DNA of 64,000 nt, from contig JAOPWC010000118.1 in NCBI GenBank assembly GCA_025965895.1, positions 62,001 through 126,000 on the forward strand, in the 5' to 3' direction. This document shows, in pieces, positions 1 to 7,440 of the stretch (position 1 is its first letter; each line of letters begins with the position of its first letter). This DNA comes from Mycobacterium sp. GTDB taxonomy: Bacteria; Actinomycetota; Actinomycetes; Mycobacteriales; Mycobacteriaceae. The notes beneath the pieces are model-generated. The model saw only the letters and a program-made list of their open reading frames with translations, was not told the DNA's origin and ran no database searches. Both the position numbers and the translations under genes were made by a program.

Positions 1-540
1 TGTCACCTGGACGCCGCTGCCGACGGTCAGCAGGAAATGCAACGCCTTGGCCAGCACCACATAGGCCAGCAGCGCGCCGGTTAGGAACAGCACCACCGCG
101 CACAAGACGAATGCGACCGCGAACCTGCGCTCGTTCTTGTACAGCCCGGGGGTGACGAATGCCCACAGTTGGTACAGCCAGACCGGGCAGGCCAGCACGA
201 TCCCTGCGGTCAGACCCACCTTGAGTCGCAGCATGAACTGGTCGAACGGGCCGGTCGCCAGCAGCCGACACCCGCCGTCGGCGCTGATGCTGGCCCGGGC
301 CGACGCCGGGAGCGAGCAGTAGGGATGGCGCAGAAATTCGCCCAGGCTTTCCAGCCCGACTAACCCGCGGCCGTACCAGAGGAAACCGATTGCGGTCGTC
401 ACCGCGACCGCGACAACTGAGATCAGCAGCCGAGCACGCAACTCGCGCAGGTGCTCGACGAGAGACATCGACCCGTCGGGGTTTCTCCGCCTGCAACGGT
501 GACGCGGGTCCATGTGTCTCAGAAAGTCGTGCGTCCTCAC
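1..540 (-). CDS. tatC: TatC, twin-arginine translocase subunit (3' part outside window)
   Basis: Integral membrane receptor subunit of the Tat pathway, which exports folded, often cofactor-bearing proteins. The visible 180 residues contain the family's N-terminal signature [15 protein letters not shown], the first membrane helix, and the stretch [22 protein letters not shown] chose the GTG at 540 because it gives 24 residues before MSLVEHL, as I recall for mycobacterial TatC (RxxNPDG just before MSL); starts at 513 and 468 are possible. It lies 50 nt downstream of tatA. The gene runs off the left edge. Mycobacterial tatAC normally sits beside pafBC, whereas here the upstream neighbours are a sigma factor and a Rieske protein, so this may be a second tatAC pair. 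Confidence 0.93.
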   Translation of the reverse strand, partial: MRTHDFLRHMDPRHRCRRRNPDGSMSLVEHLRELRARLLISVVAVAVTTAIGFLWYGRGLVGLESLGEFLRHPYCSLPASARASISADGGCRLLATGPFDQFMLRLKVGLTAGIVLACPVWLYQLWAFVTPGLYKNERRFAVAFVLCAVVLFLTGALLAYVVLAKALHFLLTVGSGVQVT

Positions 541-590
541 GAGCGGTGTCTGCTGATCACTGCGGTTGTTTGGCCGGGATCCCAACGGGG

Positions 591-851
591 TCAGACCGGT
601 CGAAAACCGATCGCGGTTGGCTCCGCGGCCGGATCCGCTGGCAACGGCAGCGGCCCGGGTTCCGCCGGCGCCGTCGGCGAGGCGGCGTCGGCGGGCTCAC
701 CATCGGTTTGTAGCTCGTGCAGTTCAGACTTGAAGATGCGCAACGATTTACCCAGCGAACGCGTGGCGTCTGGCAGCTTCTTGGCCCCGAACAGAAGGAT
801 CATCGCGACGGCCAGGACCGCCCAGTGGCCCGGACCGAAATTAGCGAACAT
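591..851 (-). CDS. tatA: TatA, pore-forming Tat subunit
   Basis: An 86-residue TatA protein: a short N-terminal transmembrane helix (about residues 4-20, [20 protein letters not shown]), the hinge FGAKKLPD, an amphipathic helix ([17 protein letters not shown]) and a Pro/Ala/Glu-rich cytoplasmic tail. TatA oligomers form the passage for folded Tat substrates. An RBS (GGAGG) lies upstream of ATG 851. It is co-directional with tatC. The divergent neighbours encode an ECF sigma factor and a Tat-signal Rieske protein, so this translocase pair may serve that substrate. Confidence 0.93.
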   Translation of the reverse strand: MFANFGPGHWAVLAVAMILLFGAKKLPDATRSLGKSLRIFKSELHELQTDGEPADAASPTAPAEPGPLPLPADPAAEPTAIGFRPV

Positions 852-1052
852 GGGTTACCTCCGATGCATTTTGATCACTAGTAAGTAGAAGCGCGGGTTA
901 CGCCATCGGGGATCCTGCGTCATCCGCCGCGCCGGTATGCCCGTCGATTTGGCCGGTTGTCGCGTGAAACCGTGTAACCGGGGCCACTATTTGTTGAGGG
1001 TGGCAGGTGTCTCTGCTGCGCGATTTCGGCACCCAGACAGGCAGGCGGGCGG
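852..1052. promoter_or_regulatory. Divergent promoter region tatAC / ECF sigma operon
   Basis: This 201-bp spacer separates divergent start codons. GTAACC occurs on the plus strand at 974-979, 74 nt before the sigma gene, and on the minus strand at 901-896, 45 nt before tatA; a further minus-strand copy overlaps the tatA RBS. GTAACC resembles the GGAAC-type -35 elements read by ECF sigma factors, so both directions might be autoregulated. No clear matching -10 was defined by eye. Confidence 0.3.
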
Positions 1053-1589
1053 GTGATGGCGGAGCGCGATTCCGAGACCCCGCGCCTGCGGGTCGTGCCC
1101 GGCGGGCGGTACGCCGACTGGGAGGCGATCTACCGCGACAACGCGACGTGGGTTTATCGGACGATGTTCGCCCGCGTGGGCAACCAGGCCGACGCGGAAG
1201 ATCTGACGGCCGAGGTTTTTCTCGCGGCGTTGCGGCCGCTGCGGGTATCGGCGAGCATGGCGGAGGTCCGAGCCTATCTGCGGGCCACCGCCCGCACCGT
1301 GTTGGCCGCACATTGGCGGGCCACACTGGGACACGAGATCACCTTGATCGAGGACATCGCCGCGGCTCCGGACAGCGAGGAGGCCATCAGCATGGCCCCG
1401 CAGCGGGTCAGCGCCGTGTTGAGCGGCCTGCCCGACAACTACCGCCGAATCTTGGAGTTGCGGTTCTTGCAGGGTCGGTCGATCAAAGACTCTGCGGCGG
1501 AAATGGCCATCAGCGTTGCCAACGCCAAGGTGCTGCAACACCGAGCTCTGCAGTTGGCGGCCCAGGTCAACGCGACGGACGAGCAGTGA
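1053..1589 (+). CDS. ECF-type RNA polymerase sigma factor
   Basis: A 178-residue sigma-70 family protein with only regions 2 and 4, the ECF layout. Region 2 lies around residues 20-65 (WVYRTMFARVGNQADAEDLT then EVFLAAL) and region 4 around 115-165 (LSGLPDNYRRILELRFLQG, then a helix-turn-helix AAEMAISVANAKVLQHRA). It would redirect RNA polymerase to a small promoter set. Starts GTG 1053 and ATG 1056 are adjacent. Its stop overlaps the GTG start of the Rieske gene by 4 nt, so the two are translationally coupled, as sigma/anti-sigma pairs usually are. No classical anti-sigma gene is present. Confidence 0.88.
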   Translation: MMAERDSETPRLRVVPGGRYADWEAIYRDNATWVYRTMFARVGNQADAEDLTAEVFLAALRPLRVSASMAEVRAYLRATARTVLAAHWRATLGHEITLIEDIAAAPDSEEAISMAPQRVSAVLSGLPDNYRRILELRFLQGRSIKDSAAEMAISVANAKVLQHRALQLAAQVNATDEQ

Positions 1590-2305
1590 ACGCACGCGCG
1601 TCGCGGCGCTACGTCGACGACCTGCTGCGGGGACGCCGTCCCAAACCGTTTCGACCGGACGAGTTCGAGGCTGCGCAGATCCGAACCGCCATCGAATTGC
1701 GCGCGACCCGGCTGGGTAGCGGAGCGCCACGCCAGGACTTCCTGACCGATCTTCAGCGGCGGCTGTCCGCGCAAATGCAGGGCGTCCCGTCGGATGCGCC
1801 GACAGGCGTGCCCTCGACATCCCGGCGACGGGTGATGGTCGGGACCTCGGCGGCAGCGGCGGGGGCGGTCGCTGCACTCGCAGCTGATCGCCTGCTGCTG
1901 CGCAGGACCGCACAGCAACCGGCGGGGGAGGAGGCGACGGCCACCGGCGGCGATATGGTGCCGAGCGGTGGCAGTTGGCAGCCGGTGGCCGCGAGTTCGG
2001 AGATCACCGACGACGGAGCGATGCATCCGTTCGAACACGGCTCGCTGATCGGGTTCGTTCGCCGCGTCGACGGCCGTGCCGAGGCGGTGTCCGGGGTTTG
2101 CACACATCAGGGCTGCCGACTGTGGTTCGACCGACCTGATGATCAGCTCCGTTGCCCGTGCCACTCGACGTCGTTCTCGCCCAGCGGGCAGCTGCTCGCT
2201 AACCAGCTGCCGGTGCCGCCCGCACCCTTGCCGCGGTTCCAGGTTCGTGAGAACAACGGCGCCATCGAAGTCTTCGTCTCACCGGAGCCGTCCAAGCCGT
2301 CATGA
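1586..2305 (+). CDS. Membrane-anchored, Tat-signal Rieske [2Fe-2S] protein
   Basis: A 239-residue protein with three parts. Residues 1-75 are charged and predicted cytoplasmic. Residues 78-105 carry a twin-arginine motif (SRRRVMV) followed by a hydrophobic helix. Residues 125-235 are a bc1-type Rieske domain: CTHQGC at 172-177 and CPCH at 190-193 supply the two Cys and two His cluster ligands plus the extra Cys pair that forms the stabilising disulfide. The cluster domain should therefore sit outside the membrane. The start is GTG 1586, overlapping the sigma stop. The long N-terminal region is unusual for a signal peptide and, coupled to a sigma factor, could contact it; that is inference. 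Confidence 0.85.
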   Translation: MNARASRRYVDDLLRGRRPKPFRPDEFEAAQIRTAIELRATRLGSGAPRQDFLTDLQRRLSAQMQGVPSDAPTGVPSTSRRRVMVGTSAAAAGAVAALAADRLLLRRTAQQPAGEEATATGGDMVPSGGSWQPVAASSEITDDGAMHPFEHGSLIGFVRRVDGRAEAVSGVCTHQGCRLWFDRPDDQLRCPCHSTSFSPSGQLLANQLPVPPAPLPRFQVRENNGAIEVFVSPEPSKPS

Positions 2306-2320
2306 CATGGCCTTCGGCGG

Positions 2321-3130
2321 CTAGGGCAGGTCGCAGCCGGTGAGTTCGACAGACAGCTCCCACAATCGGCGCGAAGCATCCGGATCACGTGCGTGAGCCA
2401 GCAGCTTGGTGGGCTTCGGCTTACCCCACTGATGCGCCAACCCCCTTGGCGCGATGTAGGTTCCGTTCGGCAACTCAGTCGTCACCGCCTGAACGCTCGA
2501 ACGCGCCCCGTCGCCGGGACTCTGCCCGATATGCGGCGCGATGCGTTCGCCGCTCCATCGCAACCACCCTGGGCCGTCCCGGGTGATGTCGCTGGCGACC
2601 ATGCCAGGATCGACCGCGTACGCGGTGAACCCGCGTCGAACCAACTCCTGAACGAACAGCATGTTGCCCAGCTTTGACTCTCCGTAGGCCGACCACATCG
2701 AGTAGCGGCGTCGGTGCCAATTCAGGTCGTCGAGATGCAGCCTGGCCAACGCGTAATTACTGCTCGCCACCACGATCACTCGGTTGCGTATCCGGTCCGC
2801 CAGCAGACAGGTCAGCGCGAAGTGACCGAGGTGGTTGATGCCCATGTGCGCTTCGAAACCGTCCGCGGTACGCGTGAGCGGAAGACCCAGTACCCCGGCA
2901 TTGTTCACCAGGACGTCGACGGGGCCCGCGCCGGCAGCGAATTTGCGGACGCTCGTCAAGTCCGCAAGATCGATATGCCGCACCTCGACATCGCCGCTCA
3001 TCGCCGCCGCCGCCCGTTCTCCCTTGGCGACGTTCCGGCACGCAAGTACGACGTGATGGCCGGCCTCAGCCAGCTTGCTCGCGGTCGCTTTTCCGACGCC
3101 GCTGTTTCCTCCCGTGACGATGACGTGCAC
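2321..3130 (-). CDS. Short-chain dehydrogenase/reductase, protochlorophyllide reductase/retinol DH-like
   Basis: A 269-residue classical SDR for NAD(P)-dependent carbonyl/alcohol conversion. Visible motifs are the cofactor loop TGGNSGVGKATA (residues 6-17), the acidic/basic turn ACRN, NNAG near residue 85, a catalytic Ser in VVASSNYA and the active-site YGESK. The N-terminal cofactor pattern and the long loop before YxxxK resemble the retinol-dehydrogenase-like branch. The substrate is not predictable. It converges with the Rieske gene (15-nt gap) and follows a second SDR 45 nt upstream, so the two SDRs probably share a transcript. Confidence 0.8.
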   Translation of the reverse strand: MHVIVTGGNSGVGKATASKLAEAGHHVVLACRNVAKGERAAAAMSGDVEVRHIDLADLTSVRKFAAGAGPVDVLVNNAGVLGLPLTRTADGFEAHMGINHLGHFALTCLLADRIRNRVIVVASSNYALARLHLDDLNWHRRRYSMWSAYGESKLGNMLFVQELVRRGFTAYAVDPGMVASDITRDGPGWLRWSGERIAPHIGQSPGDGARSSVQAVTTELPNGTYIAPRGLAHQWGKPKPTKLLAHARDPDASRRLWELSVELTGCDLP

Positions 3131-3175
3131 TGTTCTCCTTCGTGTGCAAGACGTGGGATGTGATCGCGTTGACGG

Positions 3176-3973
3176 CTAGAACGCTGAGCGGTGCAGTCCT
3201 CCATCGACTTCGATCCAATTGCCGGTGATGTAGCCGGCCCGCGCTGAGCACAGGTAAGCCACCAACGACGCGATCTCGGCGGGCGCCCCCATTCGGGCCG
3301 CGGGCACCCCCGCCTCCGTGAGCATGTAGTCGCGCCGCTGTTCCTCGCTGCCAAGCCCCAAATTGTTGGTGACGTAGTCGATCGCGTTGCGCGTTTCGAT
3401 CCACCCTGGCGCCACGGTGTTGATGGTGATGCCGTAGCGCGCGTATTCATCGGACACGGTTTTGAGCAAGCCGACAGTCGACGGCCTCGTCGCATTGGCC
3501 ACCACGTGGTGAATGTGGCCCGCGGGCTCCTTGGCGGTCGCCGACCCGATGTGGACGAAGCGTCCCCAGCCCGCGTCGCGCATGCCCGGAAGAACAGCGT
3601 GCAGCAAGAACACCTGACTCATCGTGTACGTCTGGAAAGACTCGCGGTAAACACCCAAATCGGTAATGTCGGCGAAATCCCCGGGCCGCTGATACTTGGT
3701 TTGACTGACGACGATGGTGGGCGCCCCGAGTTCGGCACGGACCGTGGCCACAGCTTGTTCCACGTCCTGTTGACGGCTCATGTCCGCGGAGACGCCGATG
3801 GCGGTACCACGGTCACTGCCAACGGCGCGCGCCGCGTGATCGATGTCAGCCTGGTTGCGTGCGACCACCGCAACCCGGCAACCCTCGCCGGCCAGTATCT
3901 GTGCGACTTCGAAACCGATTCCCCTGCTGCCGCCCACAACCATCGCAACCCTGCCGCTGATCCCGTAATCCAC
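3176..3973 (-). CDS. SDR-family protein lacking the usual catalytic Tyr/Lys
   Basis: A 265-residue Rossmann-fold SDR, closest in layout to FabG-like 3-oxoacyl reductases (GGSRGIGFEVA cofactor motif, late NTVAPGWIET and YITGNWIEVDGG). In the active-site segment the Ser of HIGSATAK is followed by HHVVANATR where YxxxK should be, so Tyr and Lys are replaced. Related atypical SDRs also carry Asn/Arg in this strip, so it may use different chemistry or be regulatory. GTG 3973 is preferred because GAGGGG lies 6 nt upstream; GTG 3979 is an alternative. It diverges from the hydratase gene at 4171 across a 197-bp AT-richer spacer holding the palindrome ACAATTGT. Confidence 0.78.
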   Translation of the reverse strand: MDYGISGRVAMVVGGSRGIGFEVAQILAGEGCRVAVVARNQADIDHAARAVGSDRGTAIGVSADMSRQQDVEQAVATVRAELGAPTIVVSQTKYQRPGDFADITDLGVYRESFQTYTMSQVFLLHAVLPGMRDAGWGRFVHIGSATAKEPAGHIHHVVANATRPSTVGLLKTVSDEYARYGITINTVAPGWIETRNAIDYVTNNLGLGSEEQRRDYMLTEAGVPAARMGAPAEIASLVAYLCSARAGYITGNWIEVDGGLHRSAF

Positions 3974-4170
3974 GGTCACCCCTCGACTGGCATCGGCAGC
4001 GACGACGCATCTCGGGGTGGGAGAAGGATGGCAGATGATTCGGCGCGGCGCGCAGCAGAGCGCTGGGACCTCATTGGCACGGACAGCGATGGTACCGAAC
4101 GGGCTGGAATCATACAATTGTTTTAATGATTGCGGCATGCTGGCACACGGCATCCGGGAAAGGAGAAGCA

Positions 4171-5001
4171 GTGTCGACCCCCTCCAACGGCAGTCGCCCC
4201 CGCCCACCCGAAGGCGACTGGTTGGGTACGCCCTACCTGAGCTTCACCCGCGAAGGGCCATTTGCGATCTGCCGGCTCGACCGTCCTGAGGCGCGCAACG
4301 CCATGACGCCGGCAATGTACTTCGGGATCAGGTACGCGATCAGCCGGGTGAACGCCGATAAAGACTTGGCCGGGCTCCTGATCACCGGGACGGGCGACGT
4401 GTTCGCTCCGGGAGGTGATCTGGGGCAACGGGCCGGCGACGACTGGATGGACTTCGCGTCCGCCTTTGGGATGGATGTGACGCCGTTTGACGTGCTGCGC
4501 AAGTCGCCGAAGCCCGTGGTGTCCGCCGTCAACGGGCTGGCCCAGGGTGGCGGCCTCCAGATCGCCATGTGCAGCGACGTGGCGGTGGTCAGCGAGCTTG
4601 CGACGTTCCGGGTCCCGGAGCTGTATCGGGGGATCGCCGACACCTACTACAGCCAGATGTTGGCCCGCATCATCGGGCCGGTCCGCACCCGCGATCTGAT
4701 GTTCACCGGACGCGTCCTGACGGCCCAGGAGGCGCTGGAGTGGGGCATGGTGTCACGCGTCGTGCCGCACGACGAGCTCCTCGACGCCTCGCGGGATGTC
4801 CTCGCACAGTGCTGCCGGACGGCGCCCGGCGCCCGGGGACTGATCAAGGCGAGTCTGGACAACTACCTCGGCCTGTTCGATCGGATCGGTATGCAGACCA
4901 GCCTTGAGGGACCCGAGGCGCTGGAAGGCTTTCTTGCGTTCAAGGAGAGGCGGTCGCCCAACTGGGTCCACCCCGACTTGCAGGTTGACGGCCGCCTCTG
5001 A
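4171..5001 (+). CDS. Enoyl-CoA hydratase/isomerase family protein
   Basis: A 276-residue crotonase-fold protein that would hydrate or isomerise an enoyl-CoA. It has the acyl-CoA-binding loop NGLAQGGGLQIAM forming the oxyanion hole, and FRVPELYRG. The second catalytic Glu (in VPEL) is retained, while the first, normally GGGxELA, is Gln here, so chemistry other than simple hydration is possible. GTG 4171 is chosen because AAAGGAG lies 6 nt upstream; an upstream ATG at 4126 lacks an RBS. A short gap with an operator palindrome separates it from the Rieske oxygenase downstream. Confidence 0.82.
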   Translation: MSTPSNGSRPRPPEGDWLGTPYLSFTREGPFAICRLDRPEARNAMTPAMYFGIRYAISRVNADKDLAGLLITGTGDVFAPGGDLGQRAGDDWMDFASAFGMDVTPFDVLRKSPKPVVSAVNGLAQGGGLQIAMCSDVAVVSELATFRVPELYRGIADTYYSQMLARIIGPVRTRDLMFTGRVLTAQEALEWGMVSRVVPHDELLDASRDVLAQCCRTAPGARGLIKASLDNYLGLFDRIGMQTSLEGPEALEGFLAFKERRSPNWVHPDLQVDGRL

Positions 5002-5019
5002 CGCTGCGGTGCGAGTCCG

Positions 5020-5041
5020 CTTTTGACATTTGTGTCAAAAG
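5020..5041. promoter_or_regulatory. Perfect 9-bp inverted repeat, probable TetR operator
   Basis: The arms CTTTTGACA (5020-5028) and TGTCAAAAG (5033-5041) are perfectly complementary around a 4-nt spacer. TTGACA within the left arm can serve as a -35 box; a -10 17 nt later would be the weak GAACCT at 5046. Transcription would then begin near the ATG at 5059, possibly leaderless. The two-gene operon downstream ends in a TetR repressor, so autoregulation through this site is the simplest reading. Confidence 0.65.
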
Positions 5042-5058
5042 TTGCGAACCTGTTGTGC

Positions 5059-6039
5059 ATGACCGAACTTCCGAGCATGCAGCCAACGGGCTGGTTTCAG
5101 GTGGCGTGGAGTACCGATCTGAAGGTCGGCGATGTCAAGGCGATCCGCTATTTCGGCACCGAGCTGGTCGCGTTCCGCGACCCGCGCGGAGCGGTGTCAG
5201 TGCTCGATGCGCACTGTCGACATCTGGGCGCCAATTTGTCCGTGGGCGGCTGTGTGGTCGATGATGGAATCCAGTGCCCATTCCACGGCTGGGTGTGGAA
5301 CGGTGAGGGACGCAATGTCCGTATCCCTTACGAAGATCGGCCGAACCGGGCCCGCCGGATTCGGTCCTACCCGGTGCGCGAAGCCAATGAATGCGTCTAC
5401 ATCTGGCATGACCTGTCGGTGCGCGATCCCCTGTGGGAGGTGCCTCGGGCACTGGACGTACTCGGCGAACACGTGAGTGCCGAGCGGTACCGACACTTCG
5501 GAGACGACGAGCGGACGTTGTTTCCCGGGATTCATGTGCACCCTCAGGTGATCGCCGAAAATGCCGTCGACCCGCATCACTTCCGGTTCGTCCACCGAAC
5601 CCCGATCAGCCCGGTGGTGCTGGCCGAAGCGGTTGACGGACCCACTTGGCATGCCAAAGTCGGCTTCGGCAAGCGATGGTCGGATGGCGTCGACCGGCCT
5701 GATGAGCATGCCAACACAATAGAAATCCACTGGTCGGGTATCGGTGTCAGCTTCAACGGCGAGCAGACCAAGGAGGGGGTGCGCATCATCTCCATCTGCA
5801 CCACCCCGGTCGACTCGACGACGTCGGACATCTTTGCGACGTACTGGATCTCTGAAGGCGCCGACTACGAGGAACGACTGCGGGTGGCGAAAACGGCGCT
5901 GCCTGACGACATCCGAATCTGGGATCACCAAAAGTACATGCACCGCCCGGCCCTGGCTCCGTCGGAGGCCGCCGGCTTCAGGCAACTGCGCAACTGGGCA
6001 CGCAGCTTCTATCCGGAAGCAGCCCTGACCGGCCGATGA
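5059..6039 (+). CDS. Rieske non-heme iron oxygenase, alpha-subunit type (KshA/VanA-like)
   Basis: A 326-residue single-component-type oxygenase that would hydroxylate or demethylate an aromatic or alicyclic substrate using electrons from a separate reductase. The Rieske cluster ligands are C53-x-H55 and C73-x2-H76 (CRHLG, CPFHG). The mononuclear iron site is NAVDPHHFRFVH near residues 175-190, with the Asp bridge and two His. The length fits KshA- and VanA-like enzymes rather than alpha/beta dioxygenases. ATG 5059 is preferred because an earlier in-frame ATG (5023) lies inside the operator. The stop overlaps the TetR start by 4 nt. No ferredoxin reductase is encoded nearby. Confidence 0.85.
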   Translation: MTELPSMQPTGWFQVAWSTDLKVGDVKAIRYFGTELVAFRDPRGAVSVLDAHCRHLGANLSVGGCVVDDGIQCPFHGWVWNGEGRNVRIPYEDRPNRARRIRSYPVREANECVYIWHDLSVRDPLWEVPRALDVLGEHVSAERYRHFGDDERTLFPGIHVHPQVIAENAVDPHHFRFVHRTPISPVVLAEAVDGPTWHAKVGFGKRWSDGVDRPDEHANTIEIHWSGIGVSFNGEQTKEGVRIISICTTPVDSTTSDIFATYWISEGADYEERLRVAKTALPDDIRIWDHQKYMHRPALAPSEAAGFRQLRNWARSFYPEAALTGR

Positions 6040-6605
6040 CACTCACGAAGTCGGCCGTGACGCGTCAGGCGATTCTCGATGCAGCGCGAAATGCATTCGC
6101 CCGCAAAGGGTATTCCGGTACCCAGATCAGGGACATCACCGAGGGGGTGCCCGTCACGCGGGCCAACTTCTACTACTACTTCAAAGACAAGCAACAGCTG
6201 TTCGTCGAGCTCGGTACTGAGACTTATCGCGAAACACGGTCAATCATCGACCAATTCGGCGCACTACCGCATCGCCCGGCGCTGACGGAGCTGGCGGACT
6301 GGGTACGGGCATATTACGTATATCTCGACCACAACGGCGCATTTCTGATGCGGTCCATGGAGGACTCACCTGATGATCCCGCGTTCAAAAGGTCGGTGAT
6401 GCAGTTGCACCGGCGCACGGCACGCGCGCTCGGCGACCACCTTGCGGCTCGCAGTAGCCGGCCGACGAGTTCCGCCGTGGCCACCGGGATGATTGTGATG
6501 GCGATGCTGGAGCGCAGCTGGTTTCTGGCGCACAACGCGCAAACGATGACTGCCGAAGCGGCCGTCTGCGCATGTGCTGAGACGCTACAACGGCTGCTGG
6601 CGTGA
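6036..6605 (+). CDS. TetR-family transcriptional repressor
   Basis: A 189-residue regulator. The N-terminal helix-turn-helix spans about residues 10-55 (ILDAARNAFARKGYSGTQI, then TRANFYYYFKDKQQLF), followed by a divergent helical ligand domain. It is translationally coupled by ATGA overlap to the Rieske oxygenase, and the perfect palindrome at 5020 precedes that pair. It therefore likely represses its own operon and responds to the oxygenase substrate or a related CoA ester. Confidence 0.88.
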   Translation: MTLTKSAVTRQAILDAARNAFARKGYSGTQIRDITEGVPVTRANFYYYFKDKQQLFVELGTETYRETRSIIDQFGALPHRPALTELADWVRAYYVYLDHNGAFLMRSMEDSPDDPAFKRSVMQLHRRTARALGDHLAARSSRPTSSAVATGMIVMAMLERSWFLAHNAQTMTAEAAVCACAETLQRLLA

Positions 6606-6627
6606 CGGGCCTTTTCCGTAGCGGCGG

Positions 6628-7303
6628 TTACGACGCGTCGACAGCCGATTGGATCGGGGCGGCGACCTCGTCCGGGTGAGACACCATTGCCACATGGCTC
6701 GAGGGCAGCTCGACCACCGTCGCCCATGCGCTTGGCGAACAGCCGCTCGGCGTCTGACGGAATCGCCTCATCGTTGGCGGCTACCGCATACCAGCTCGGC
6801 AAGCCCTTCCACGCCGGGGGGACATCACGTCACCGAGGGCGCTGGCCGACAGTGGTTGCTGGACCGCGAACATGACGGTGGCTTCCACCGGATCGACGTC
6901 GGCCGCGCGAAATGGTTCACGAAGTCGTCCTCGGGCAACCAGGCGAACCGTTGCTCGTCGATGCGGAGGTGGGCAAGAGCGGCGGTCGGCGGCCCTTGCG
7001 CACGCAGTGCACCGATCGACTCGCCTTCATCAAGCCCGAACGCCACAACATACACCAGTGCAACAACATTCGGATCGTCAATGCCGAGCGCAGTCATGAT
7101 CTGGCCGCCGTAGGAGTGGCCCGCGACAACCGTCGAAACCGCCTCCAGAGCGAGGACCTGCCGCAAGCGCGCGACGTGACCGCCAACGTCGTCATCGGGA
7201 ATTGCGGGGCGACAACATCATGCCCAGCCGCCTGGAGACGACGAATCACCGCAGCCCAACTGGACCCGTCCGCCCAAGCGCCATGCACCAAGACAACCCC
7301 CAT
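6628..7303 (-). pseudogene. Alpha/beta hydrolase pseudogene (four frameshifts)
   Basis: Read across frames, this is an EstC-like alpha/beta hydrolase: start at ATG 7303 with GGAGGT upstream, MGVVLVHGAWADGSSW (oxyanion motif), VVAGHSYGG (nucleophile Ser), WYAVAANDEAIPSDAERLF (acid loop) and SSHVAMVSHPDEV (catalytic His), ending at TAA 6628. The coding frame is broken near 7180, 6910, 6825 and 6730, and each break is repaired by restoring one missing base. No functional protein can be made unless these are sequencing errors. The family, order of motifs and end are clear, so decay is recent. Confidence 0.8.
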
Positions 7304-7320
7304 GCCACACACCTCCCGGG

Positions 7321-7337
7321 GCCCCGAGCCTCGGGGC
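7321..7337. terminator. GC hairpin downstream of the long minus operon
   Basis: A perfect 7-bp stem (GCCCCGA / TCGGGGC) with a 3-nt loop lies about 100 nt past the last gene of the 17673-7441 operon. There is no U-tract, which is common for mycobacterial intrinsic terminator candidates. Confidence 0.35.
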
Positions 7338-7440
7338 ACCAGACCGCCCATTGTCGCTGCAGGACGATGCCAAAGAGGCAATCGTGATGACGCTCACGCG
7401 AACACTCGGTGACGATGCGGACGAGACCGGCGGCTCACCG

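Noticed and set aside
1007..2305. Long plus-strand frame of 432 codons covering the sigma factor region
   Set aside because: Its first 193 codons are an arginine-rich shadow of the sigma gene. The real protein starts at GTG 1586, overlapping the sigma stop.
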